From assembly GCF_016802725.1 (NCBI RefSeq), contig NC_052677.1, positions 14,744,329 to 14,808,328 on the forward strand: a stretch of DNA of 64,000 bases. The letters are read 5' to 3'. This document shows positions 26,630-37,700 of the stretch, one piece after another (within the stretch, counting starts at the first letter, position 1; each line of letters starts with the position of its first letter). The notes below the pieces were generated by a model. That model had not been told where the DNA came from, did not search any database, and saw only the letters and a program-made list of their open reading frames with translations. Source of the DNA: Solenopsis invicta. Its lineage: Eukaryota; Arthropoda; Insecta; Hymenoptera; Formicidae. The translations under genes were made by a program, and so were the position numbers.

Positions 26630-26959
26630 CTACGACATACCTTCAATTAAACCCAGCCTTCATTGCTCGACAAGGCTTTGGGACTCCGCGTTACGCGAAG
26701 AGATAACTTATAAACTTGGAGAATAATTATTTCATTATAATAACGGCAACATTAACTAATCATAATTAAAACGTGTATCACAATTTTTTTACAGTGAGAC
26801 AGATAAATGAGACATGAAATGATTGAAATATTAAATTCACCCATTTACTAGATCCAAATATTCGATTTTAAAGCGAGGAAGAAGTAGAAGAAGTAGAGAG
26901 AGCGAAGTACATCTCGGATAATGAAAACGCTATATTGTCTCTGAACGCGCGGTACTTAC
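26630..26959 (-). other. cph intron 3
   Basis: Short intron of 330 bp between exon 3 (donor A|GTAAGTACC, near consensus) and exon 4. No internal feature seen. Confidence 0.8.
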
Positions 26960-27117
26960 TGTACACTTTAAGTTGATTCAAGTCGGGTATCGTGCCGGTG
27001 TTTGCCGTCGATTGTTGTTTCTGTAGCTTTGGATGCTGTGCTCGTGTCGGTGGCATCAAACGCGGTCGCTTTAACGGCGGTGCTAAGCGCGGCGGAAACG
27101 CGGTCGACGCGTAGTAA
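26960..27117 (-). CDS. cph: cph/BCL11 homologue, exon 3
   Basis: This 158-nt exon follows acceptor CTTCTGTTTGCAG and ends at A|GTAAGT. It completes Ser30, encodes residues 31-82 and starts Ser83. The sequence is proline- and base-rich with no finger: YYASTAFPPRLAPPLKRPRL, then a Gln-rich stretch (LQKQQ) and a conserved-looking DLNQLKVY that runs straight into the CCHC finger exon. KRPR at 46-49 is a possible nuclear-localisation element. Confidence 0.85.
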
Positions 27118-27205
27118 CTGCAAACAGAAGGATGTTTTGCAAAATACATTAGTGTATACATTACGTTAGATTTGTACGCTCCTCCACATACGAATACATG
27201 CGCCC

Positions 27206-27209
<4 letters not shown>

Positions 27210-27246
<37 letters not shown>
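27210..27246. repeat. (CT)n microsatellite
   Basis: About 18 CT units followed by a short TATC/TATT run; it lies just upstream (minus sense) of cph exon 3. Confidence 0.94.
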
Positions 27247-27256
<10 letters not shown>

Positions 27257-27770
27257 TTATCTTTTCCTGTAAAGAGCTGGATATCTTTTAATCTGTTGTT
27301 ACTCGCTCTTTATACTCTGCATTTTAATGTTATACGTCTATTAATACTCGTCTCTTTTATGTTTTACAATTAAATAAGAGTCTATGGTACTCTACATCGA
27401 CAACTTTGCAAATGAACAACTGTATAAGCCGTTTCGCAAACGAGAGCATTTCCTTGAATACATTTGGGTGCACGGTGGAATAAATGTGCGGCATTAAATG
27501 CATTTTACAGAATCGCGAGATCCCGCAACGAGAAGTTCTTTAAAAGACTTCCCTTTGTCACAGTATGTAACACGCCGCAATGGTGGTGTTGCATGTCATT
27601 TTTATTTCGTTATTTTATTTTGAAGAAAAACTGTAATTCCTCTTATAACATTTCGCGCTTTCCTTCCTGTCGCCCCTCCTCTCCCCTCCTCTCCCCGTAG
27701 ACGTTTTATTTAAATAGGAGAAGTGCGAACAAGTTTTAATTCCTTGTAAATAATCGCATAAAAGCGTAAT

Positions 27771-27802
27771 TTAGAGAGGACATACAACTATGTCCTCTCT
27801 AA
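27771..27802. repeat. Perfect 14-bp inverted repeat
   Basis: Arms TTAGAGAGGACATA (27771-27784) and TATGTCCTCTCTAA (27789-27802) with a 4-nt CAAC loop, followed by an A run. Confidence 0.93.
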
Positions 27803-27868
27803 AAAAAAAAAAATGTATTATTAATAAGTTATGATATACGTATATTGGTTTCTTTACGTTTCTCTACT

Positions 27869-27918
27869 CGAAAATCTCTACTCGATAACAATTAGTTGTT
27901 ATCGAGTAGAGATTTTCG
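27869..27918. repeat. Perfect 23-bp inverted repeat (hairpin)
   Basis: Arms 27869-27891 and 27896-27918 are exact reverse complements around the loop TTAG. The arm begins CGAAAATCTCTACTCGATAA. It lies only 66 bp from the hairpin at 27771-27802. Confidence 0.95.
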
Positions 27919-29498
27919 CCGGAATTGGAAGGATCAGCTTTAAGGAAGCTAAAGCGATTGTTGCTTTAAAACTTCGAAAGATGGAAGTACGCGGTAAAAT
28001 AAATTAGATTTGAATAATTCAGGATGTATCCAATACGGTTCCCGCGAATTAAGATCGTATTATCCCGAGATTTTTCCTTCGATAGTATCACTTTGCGAAC
28101 TAATATAAAATGCATATCGCGTAATGACGGGGAAAGAACGGATATCTCACGCATAATAAAAATGAAAAAACGTCATGTCAATTATATCGTATAACTGAAA
28201 AATTGATTTTTGGAAAAGTTCCACAAATCATTCCCGTCGAACGATTCCCCCGGAAGGCAAGATAAGAATTATTCTATTACAATAATAGAATCATACGCTC
28301 ATGGTCCATTAATTGCAATTTATGAACGATAACAAGGGTATATGATATTCTTATTGCAACATACAAAATGTGAACATTGAGGGCCGTATCACGGCGGATG
28401 GAGTTTGCTCGAGCGGATTTCGCTTTACGGGAACACAATGCGGAATATATGCGTGCGATTTTACGATGCCAGAACCGCCGCTTGCCATAAATACCGGAGA
28501 TGCAAGCTTGCAAATTGCCTCCGTTTGCGTTCCTTTTTAGTGCGAGACGAAGTGCGTTTCCGCGCACCTTTTGATTGGATTCATGACGCTCGAAATGTAT
28601 CGTTTCCGAAAAGTTTTCCCCCTTCAAAAAAAAAAAAAAAAAAAAAAGAGAAAAATGGAAGGAACGCCGCCTTCTTCCGAACGTGAACAAATTACTCTTT
28701 TGAAGTTGAAATTTCTCTATTCCCGGGGATTAAAATCTTTACTGCATCAGTTTATCCTCAGATTATATTTTCCTTTTTCTCTTCTTTGGGTTATACTTTA
28801 TTTTCTGCTCGTTTTAAATCACCATCAATCACGCCTTGATGTAGGTATATTTAACCGCTAAATATAAAATTGTCGATATGAGACTCATCGCTCACTCGAT
28901 CTCGCGCACGCATGTCACACGATTACACAATGTGTGCTCGCAAGATATTTCGTCTTTTAAATAGGTGTATCAAAACACGATCCATAAAGTACGATCTTTG
29001 TCGTTTTTTTTTTAATACGAAAAAATATTGGAACTGTTCAACGTAAACTTACAGCGAAAGCACGAAGTTCGTATAGATCGTAAATAAAGAAATGATAAAG
29101 ATGTGTACACATTTCTTTAGACGATATTTTTATTGTTGATTTTCCTGTTCGTTTATACAATACGCTAGAGACAATGGCAGCGGTGTCTTGACATTAAGTA
29201 CATAATGAATAGGAATCGGAAGTCGCTTCACCGAGACGTATTTGCTGAAATCAGATATACACGTTACGACGTACATAAAGCAATTCAGTCATGTCACAAC
29301 AATGCGCAGAAAAATAATCGATATATAGCTCTCTATTGTTATTGTTGTATCGGTTTCGTAGCCGATCTCAACGCCTCCCACGCAAACAACGGTAAAGCTT
29401 GAATCCTGACAATAAAAATATCATATTACTGACATATGCCAATGCTCACGTCGTTGTTGTCGGGCATTGCCGATTCCTGCTCGCTAGAAAATTTTAAA

Positions 29499-29526
29499 CG
29501 TTTGATTTTCCAGTGAAAATCAAACG
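29499..29526. repeat. 12-bp inverted repeat
   Basis: CGTTTGATTTTC, loop CAGT, GAAAATCAAACG; perfect arms. Confidence 0.9.
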
Positions 29527-32500
29527 AAATGAAATTCTCAAAAAAATTAAAAACGTCACTGGAACACCTGACAGCGCGTTTTTATACTATATACAATATT
29601 TTATTATTTCGACTTTATGCCGTATTATTTTATACATTTGATTTCTAAGCCAATACGTTTCCATAAACTTTGTGATTCGTACGTGTTTTTTACGTTTTAA
29701 CGAATTAGACTTGTTATATGTTTCATAAAATTTTTTCTATCCTTTTTCCTCCGAAGAATGAGGCAGACGGGAAACGTAACAGACCATTCTGATGGTCTCG
29801 CGAAGAAAAACGAGGTGTTATTTAAGGATTAAACCAGTAAAGGGGCTGCAGGAGTGCGCGCGAATTCGTGCCTCCCTGCCGTTGTTAAAAGTTCTTTTAA
29901 GACGAGTTTTGCTCTTTCCTCTCCGGAAGTCGCGAATAATAGCGAAGGGTCGCGACAGGCGAAAAGGGATGATCGGGAAAAGATGGGGAAAAGACCTACA
30001 AGGCATCATTTTCGACGTCGCTCGAGGTTCTTCGCCAGTATGTTTCAACAGTTTTAACGCTTCCCGAAGTACCATCCAGTTATCAGCCAAGTCAGCTGTT
30101 GCATTCTCAGTGTGGTCATTCAATCTTTATAGACAAACTTTTCACTTCTCTAAATTAATTTTCCGACAGATATTACAAATATATTTGAATAAATATTTGA
30201 CGATCGAGCATGCGAGAGAGGATTTGCAAGTTGGAGATTTAAAAGAAATTTACCGCGCTTCCGTTGACATGATAAGTTAACGATAAGGTGGAATTTTTAT
30301 TTTCAAACTGCACATCTCTTTTTACATGGTGAATTTTAGAAGCCTTAAATAATTTTCTCGCGGTCTTCCAAATCGGATAAATGTCAAGTCGATTTGCAAT
30401 CAATCTGGGCCATTTGCACATGTAAAAGTGCAATTGCATCGACGTTACAACGCCACACATCTGTCCATTTTGAGTAAGGCTTCTAATTGCTACAACGGAC
30501 GTAAGTAGGTTAACATCAAACATGTTTGATCGTTCTTACACACACGAGTAATTTTCACCGTCTCGAGAATCTCTCAACACGATGGAATAATATACCATAA
30601 TTTAATTTATTTCACCTCTCGAATTGCAAAGCAGATCCCTATGAATTCAAACTCGCAAAAATTTTCGGGACGGTACGCGGAACGTCCAATCTCTCTTTGT
30701 GTATAATATTCCGTGTTATTTCAGATTCCATACTGTTTAATCGAGCGCGCTCAATCTCGGCCCGGGGACGACGTGCCCGCCGAAAAACGACGCCGACGCC
30801 GCCGCCGGTCGTCCACGTCGTCGCGTCTCCACTTTATACGGTGGCGGCTCTCGGATATGCATGTATTCAGATTAGACAACGCGGAGGGAGAATTTGTCGG
30901 ATAAATTCAGCCGGGGGTAGTGGCCGGGGGCCGGCTCGCGTTCCCTCTAACACACTGGATTTCATTAAAATTCATTCGGCGCGGCAAGCTGTCACACGCG
31001 CCACGGATGTACAGACAGACGAGCGAGCTAATAGGCTTACCGTGTTACTACAAAAGGAGCCGAGCCCCTTCTCCCATTCGAGGATTGTGCACCGCGGCCA
31101 TATAAATTAAATATAAATAATGTACCACGCGATGTAAATTGAATTAGATGACGCGTGTTTCCGGCTCGCAGTCACAAATGCCCTTACACGTGTACACGGC
31201 TTGAAAACGTAAACGATCGTTAAAGCGAGTATTACCCTCGCGCGAAGTCTGGTAAAATTAACATAGCTTGAGCGAATCGAAGGAACAAAGCGACAGGGCG
31301 TTATGCTAATAATTCAAGGATCGAGGAGATTGTTGATGCAACGACGTTGATTCAACGCCTGCTTATATATAACAATTCGATCGCGCGTTGCGAGCAGCGG
31401 CGCAACATCGCCACCTACTTGTTTCTTATTCTTCATTTTTATCCTATCTAAGGTCAATAAATCACGCATTTTTTTTTTTTTTATCAGAATGTGTCGAGAC
31501 ATCGTCACAATGTACGCTCGGGTACGGACAAAACCAGTCGACCATATTTTACTATCGCAAGTATCGCGATTTCCGCTCATCCCCTCAATGCCATAAATAA
31601 TATTTCTGTCGGTGGCCAGGTCGGCGTTTTCCCGCAATTATTGCGTCTCTCATAACCGACGTCATAATTCTATACCATAACGAGGCCATTCGTAACCCTC
31701 CAATCCCACCCCCTTCTGTCCCCGCTCGCTATCCACTTTCCACTTCATTCTGACATTTTTTTTACGCGCGTGCGACTTTTTACGGGTGACGGCAACTAAT
31801 GGCAGCGTTACAACAAATACGTGGCGAAGCAATAAATAAATGTAATGGCGGCGAAATGATAACGACACTAATGACAAACGCGTTGTGAAATTGTCAACAA
31901 TTGTCTCGTTCGTTACTTGTGTTACGTCCGAGCTCCACGATTGTTTTCCTTCACTCGTACTGCCGGTAGGAAGTCTCGGGTATGACTCGGTGCGCTCGAT
32001 GCAAAAACCGCGTAAGGCTTTCGTACTGAATTTCGCACCGGAAGCCTACCGTCCAGCGAGCGCAGCGAAAAAGTACGATACGAGAAGCTGTCATATCAGA
32101 TGCCATATTAAAAAGTAAATACTTCTCATTCGCACACGATCGCGAATTTGGAGATCGACGTGTTGCCGCCGGATGTCGGCGCTTAGATTCGAAATTCGCA
32201 ACGGCTCGATGCGAAGATTTTCTGCACTGCTTAGCGAGAGCAGAGTGGGACTTCAATATGACAAGCAGTCACACAGACTGTCATATTGGACCAAACACTT
32301 CTCACTCGCAAAACCATAAATTTGACGATCAACTTGCTCCATCCGATCTTGCCGCCAAGACTAAATATGAAAGTCGTGATCTAAATATTTTATATTTCCA
32401 TCCCTTGACGACGCCGACATCTCTCGTCCAATCATAGTGCAAATAATCAAATTAGAGAGATCCCGATTGGACTTGGTCGAGCTGATGGGGGATCAAAAAG

Positions 32501-32901
32501 TGTTTGATCGACCTACTCTTTCAAATATAAAATTGGCTGACACGGAGAGCGGAGGCACTCCGAAATTAGATTTTTTTGACCCAAGACTACGTTCGATTCC
32601 GTTCGAACCCATAAATTCTTGAGCGCTCACCGTGAGTGATTGGAAAGATTTCTGCCCTCTCATTACGCATACTTTGTGTGCACCCGAAAGCGTCTCCATC
32701 GAGCTGCGACTTTCGAGAATCGCTCCGACGTGTTAAACATCGCTTCTAAGCACCAAGTAGTAAGTAACTAAATTATCCGAGTGTTTCTTTCCTCGGCATA
32801 CAGGCCCTTTTCTTTCTCTCGTCGAGATCTCACGCGAAGTAAATCTCATAATTAACTACCCTTCCGTTTCTCTCTTTTCTTCTTTTACATTTAACCCTTT
32901 A

Positions 32902-33036
32902 TTTCGATTTAACCCTTTTCGGGTTTGATCGAACTCTATTGCCGATTTGACTCAAGAGATTTTAACTCTCCATTCCGCCTTAACTCTTTTCGGGTCTGAC
33001 CGAGCTCTATCGCCGATTCGACTCAAGGGTTCCCAC
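32902..33036. repeat. Two tandem copies of a ~71-bp unit
   Basis: The stretch beginning AACCCTTTTCGGGTTTGATC at 32911 recurs as AACTCTTTTCGGGTCTGACC at 32982, and similarity continues through CGAxCTCTATxGCCGATTxGACTCAAG. The period is 71 bp and identity is high but not perfect. Confidence 0.85.
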
Positions 33037-33403
33037 TTTTTTCCTTTTAATTTAATTGATTTTATTCCTGGAGGTCATATTTCGTTAATCCGATTAAAGC
33101 CCGTTTTCCTCCCTCACGGGCAGTCCTATGCTAATTACTTTTTTATTTAAAATTATCTTTTATTTATCCCTTGAAGAACAAGAGAGAAAGAAACGGCGGC
33201 CCTATCTTAGATCGCCGATAATTAAAATCGCGATTAATTGAAAAAACGAGGCCAACGTCAACACAAGAATAAACCTCGTGCCGCCGCGAACCGTTGATGG
33301 TCCCATAATCGGCAGAACAGGCGAGCGCTTCGTCGAACCATCAATCGCTTAGATTTAAGTCAAGTCATGTACTTCTCCTCTCTCTCCCTGTCTTAGCGCT
33401 TGA

Positions 33404-33835
33404 GAGGCTAACTACTTAGAGCGCTCAATAAATGATGATTTCTCTCTCTCTCTCTTCCCTGTATCACACATAGAACCTAGTCCTAAGCGATCCCCAGGAT
33501 CATCTTCTTCCCCATATTCTATTCCTTATTTCAACACCTCCGAAGAGCATCTAGCGTGCTTTTGGGAACCGTCCCCTTCGCCAACATATTTTTTCCCTCC
33601 TTCACCTCCACCCGATTTTTTCTATTGTTCGCCCGACTCACCGGTTCGAAGACCACCCGAGGACCCCTACTCCCCAGCTTTCGAGTTTTTTCAGGAAAAT
33701 CCTCCCCCTTTCCCCTTAGCTTCTCATGAAGAAGCGCAAAACCTCGTAAACTCGCTTCCACTAGAATTTTTCGAAGAAATTCTGGAAGTCTTCGATTCCT
33801 TCCTTCCAAATTGTCCTGAAGGGGAAGGAGAATAA
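33404..33835 (+). other. ATG-less proline-rich open frame, unassigned
   Basis: An open frame of 143 sense codons ends at TAA 33833-33835 and has no in-frame ATG. After an early CT-derived SLSL run, its product is rich in Pro, Ser and aromatic residues (EPSPSPTYFFPPSPPPDFFY, PEDPYSPAFEFF). It ends in an acidic amphipathic segment (LPLEFFEEILEVFDSFL). Possible 3' splice sites with pyrimidine tracts precede it (AG at about 33394-33395 and 33470-33471). It could be an exon, a degenerate ORF of a retroelement associated with the tandem repeat at 32902-33036, or chance. No known domain is recognised. Confidence 0.3.
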
Positions 33836-34506
33836 GTTTAAATTGCCGCTTTGAATATGCTTAGAATTTAAGTTTTTCAAACCTTTTTTTACTCGAGTTA
33901 AGATTTTACTGTTCAATTTTTTTCTACCTGGATAAAACATGCTGTAAATTATCTTACGCTTAAGAAAATATTCTTAAACCTCTGTTCCCCTTTCCCAATT
34001 CCGACACCAAATTCCCAGAATGTCTCACTCTTTTTACACGCACACATGCACATTTATAAACAACATATATACAATATACATGCATACATGTATATCGTTA
34101 ACTTTTCGTTGTTAAGTTTTAAATCTTTTATGTTATAATTCCGATACCAAATAAGTTTCAGTGTAAAAACAATTTCACGTCTAAATATAATTTTTTCTTT
34201 ATCTTAAAATAAATGTATTAATTTTACTATGAAAAAGTCTTTACTTTATTTGATATCAAGACTTCCGATTCCTCGCAAAAGGTTAGCATTTGGTCCGATC
34301 CCGTGTAAAAGCGATTTGATTCGCTACAAAATAAGGACCAACGAATGCACGAGACCAAATGAGTGTGTTGGCACCGTCGTGGGGCATGCTGACCTGCATG
34401 AGGGCTCGCTGTGTGCATTCGACTCATGATCAACGTTGTGAAAACATGTATGCCTGAGATTAAGAGTCCGTTCCATTCTTCCCTATCTCTCTCTCTTAAT
34501 CTCGCA

Positions 34507-34756
34507 CAGAAAAAAAAAAATTAATATCAAATCAACAATCATTGTTTTATATATGCATAAGCAAAAATATAAATTTTCTTTGAAAATTATATAATCTTAA
34601 ATAGACACGATTTGCTTACATGAAGAGAAAAATTTTCTTGATGTAAGCAAATTATGTCTGTTCAAGATTATAAATTCTTTCAAGAAGATTTTATATTTTA
34701 TATCCTTGCTTATATATGAAACAAAGATTGTTGATTTGATACTAAATTTTTTTCTG
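34507..34756. mobile_element. Palindromic MITE-like element
   Basis: The whole ~250-bp segment is an imperfect palindrome. The left end (CAGAAAAAAAAAATTAATAT, then CAAATCAACAATC) is the reverse complement of the right end (GATTGTTGATTTGATACTAA, then ATTTTTTTCTG). The arms continue through GCTTACAT and ATGTAAGC near the centre. It has no coding capacity. The structure fits a non-autonomous DNA transposon. A second copy, right arm only, lies at 60708-60834. Confidence 0.8.
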
Positions 34757-37700
34757 TTCACAAATGGTTTTATGTTTCGCGAGTACATTTCGCGATTATT
34801 TTTGAACGATGTCGCTGTCAACTCTCGACAGAATAAAATACCTAGGATTTGAAGGATTAACGCCTCTTATCAAGACTATTAAGTAGAACACGTGAAATAA
34901 TGTCTCTCACGGCGATTCATTTTAATTTCCGCATTTGCCGCTAAATTTCACTTAAAAGAACGAACATTTTCCAATCTAAATTTAAACTCAACCGGGAAAA
35001 TCCGAACAAAACGAAGAATTTCGTCGAGACGGACGACGGTGACGTTCGAAGACGAGCCTAAAGAAGGTCGGCCAATAAATCGGCGGATTTTCATCACAGG
35101 CTAACCCTCGGACGGACGTCGGCCAACGAGCACTGTGATTGGCAGCTCTGACAATTATTTGTTTTCCACAAATCACGCGGTGGCAGCGACGCCGTTCTTC
35201 CACCTTTTCTCCTTCGCCGTCGTCTTCGCTTTTCTCTCCCGTTTTTTTTTCTTCAAATTTTCTCGTGATTCGCATCTTACGGATTCCCCACTCATCACTT
35301 TTCCGCTTCTCTTTTTGTAAGCTATCTCTCTTCTATTAGTGAAAAATGTTTGAATTAATAATTGCATGGCGAGTGTGAAATTTAATTAATCAACATACTA
35401 TAATTAGATATGCTAATTAGATCGGTGCCTTCTAAACGTTATCGTGTAATATTTTAGTAAACTTATGTTACTTGTCAACCTCTCTGTCTTTTAGTGACCT
35501 TTCGAGAGATGAGAAATTTTTAATTTGATTAAAAATGTTCGTTAGAAGCGAACTAAGTATAAAACGTTTTAAAAATAAATGTTATAACAATAAATTGATT
35601 AACATCTAATTTGAATTTCTTTCTCTTGAAAATTTTTTATATTCGAGAACACGAGCTAAAGTTATCTCGTTATTATAAAATAATATCTTTCCTTTTTAGT
35701 ATAATTATACAATCTTTTAACTTTGATTTCTTCTTTTATTTCTATTTCTATATTGCACTCGCATTCTCCTCTGGTCGATTTATTTGCAATTTGCAATCAT
35801 TTGGCTTTTCATAGCAACGAAATGAAATTTCTGCCTTAAATAATTGAATAGAATTTCTTACCAGATCTCATGTCACATACAGACACCGTATTTAAATATT
35901 CTCAAATTTTACAAATAAGATTTAGGTATCGAAACTCTAAAAGAATGAAATATAATTGAAGAAAATTAATCAAGTTTCACATGAGGATACGTTATAAATG
36001 AAGCGACACATACGTGAATAATAATGAATAAAAATTATTAGTATAAATTAGTAAAGATGAAGGCGATTTAACAGAAATAGACATACGTGTAATTCCGATA
36101 CGTTTCTGTACGCACAGAAGCGATGTTATCACGATCGATTTTGCATTACATCCTCTTCTTCCGCCGCCCACCGCATTTCATCGCGCGAATATTAATGCCG
36201 CAATTAATTTCGCTTAAATCGCGATGGAATATTTCGGATTTTTCATGAAAGCCAAATTATGCGCACTGACCAACAATGGCGGCATCGGCATTGACCTCTC
36301 CCCTCCACCTTTTCCCCTCCTCCTTTAGCCTCTTTTTTTCTCCCCATCCGGGTGCCATTAATTCAGTACGATGTTTCGATTAAATTGCAGTCTAAGCGCG
36401 AAGAAGTGAAAAGCGTTTTGTGCGTTTGACGCGCCGCCAATTACGCGAGACGTCAAAATAATGAAGGTGGATCGCGTTTTCCACGATTGCCAGCTGCCAA
36501 TTATAGCTTTTCGCGGTCGTGTTTGTCACCCTTTTCCGCGCCGATATTAATAAATCATCATTGAAATTGTTGTTGCATTGTCGCGCGCGGACGACCGAGG
36601 CGAGCGCGGATTTTGACGTTGAAATTTTCACTAAATTACCGATTGTACGTGCGTGATGCGTACGACGCAATTACATAATAGAATTATTAAACGTCAAATC
36701 TGCAAGGAAATTAATTGAATTAATTAAATTGATAAATGGGCAAGATAGATTTTAAAAGCTTCTGAAATCTTAATACTTTTGTAAATCTGGTATACTTTGT
36801 CTCCCATGGACGCATTAATATCTTCGTAGAATCCATTTTATATCCAATTAGCAAAAGGTTAAATATTATTGCGATTGTCTATTAACATCCGGAAAATATT
36901 TTTTTTCTATTTTAATGAAACAGATATCAAAAGAATTTGTTTTTAAAAGCGCTTAATTGTTCGATTATTATTTATATTGTGTATTTGCATTTACATGTAA
37001 AATAACAAAAATGTTCAAATAGTCTCTTTTTCAATTAACAGTTAGAAATAAACAACATGGAAATATTGAATGCTTTTATATAACCTCTGCAAAAGCTTTC
37101 TAAACTTTGATCGGTTATGGGATGTTTTCGAACATAACGAACGCTATATTTGTGCGATTGATCGCATGAAAGCGGACAAAAGGATGAGGGAAAAGTTTAA
37201 GAAGCGCGAGGCGGCCGTTTACTTTCACGATGAAAACTTTCAGCGTTTAAATTCAGCTGCGGTTTCTAGAAACGATTAAAGACATCGATCGTAAATTATC
37301 TTGGTGGCCATTATCACTCGCAGTGCCATTTCGTGGGTGATAAAGCATTGAATTTAGAATAATTAAGAGTTCGTAATAAAAGAAATCGTCGCAATAATAC
37401 GCAGAGCATCTCGGTATAAAAAAAAGATGAAGTTTTGCTAAGAAACAATGCAAGTTGTGATACACATTCCCGAGATACACTTTAAATAGAAAGCACTTGA
37501 TACAGACACAAAAAAATTTATTATCATTTTTCTCTTAATTATGACGATACATCTCTGAAGTATAATGCTATAAAAAATATATATGCACGGAAATATATAT
37601 TTAAAAATATGTTATGGGTATTTCATGACTAATTATGAAAAAATCTGCTATTACTTAATAATATATTGAAAATCACACGGCGACCCCGTCGTGCATATTA

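Noticed and set aside
29792..30280. 162-codon plus-strand open frame
   Set aside because: Composition is mixed with no recognisable domain, it overlaps open frames in other phases, and splice or promoter support is absent.
30697..31110. 137-codon plus-strand frame in a GC-rich patch
   Set aside because: High CpG content removes stop codons by chance. Arg/Ala/Thr-rich composition and overlapping frames argue against a gene.
33531..33809. 92-codon minus-strand frame with ATG
   Set aside because: It is the antisense shadow of the longer proline-rich frame. I could not find splice or family support for either, and kept only the longer one as unassigned.
33995..34165. Minus-strand TTTGGTGTCGGAATT / TTTGGTATCGGAATT, resembling a retrovirus-like primer-binding site
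   Set aside because: I could not match it to a specific tRNA 3' end, and no paired LTRs or pol coding were seen.
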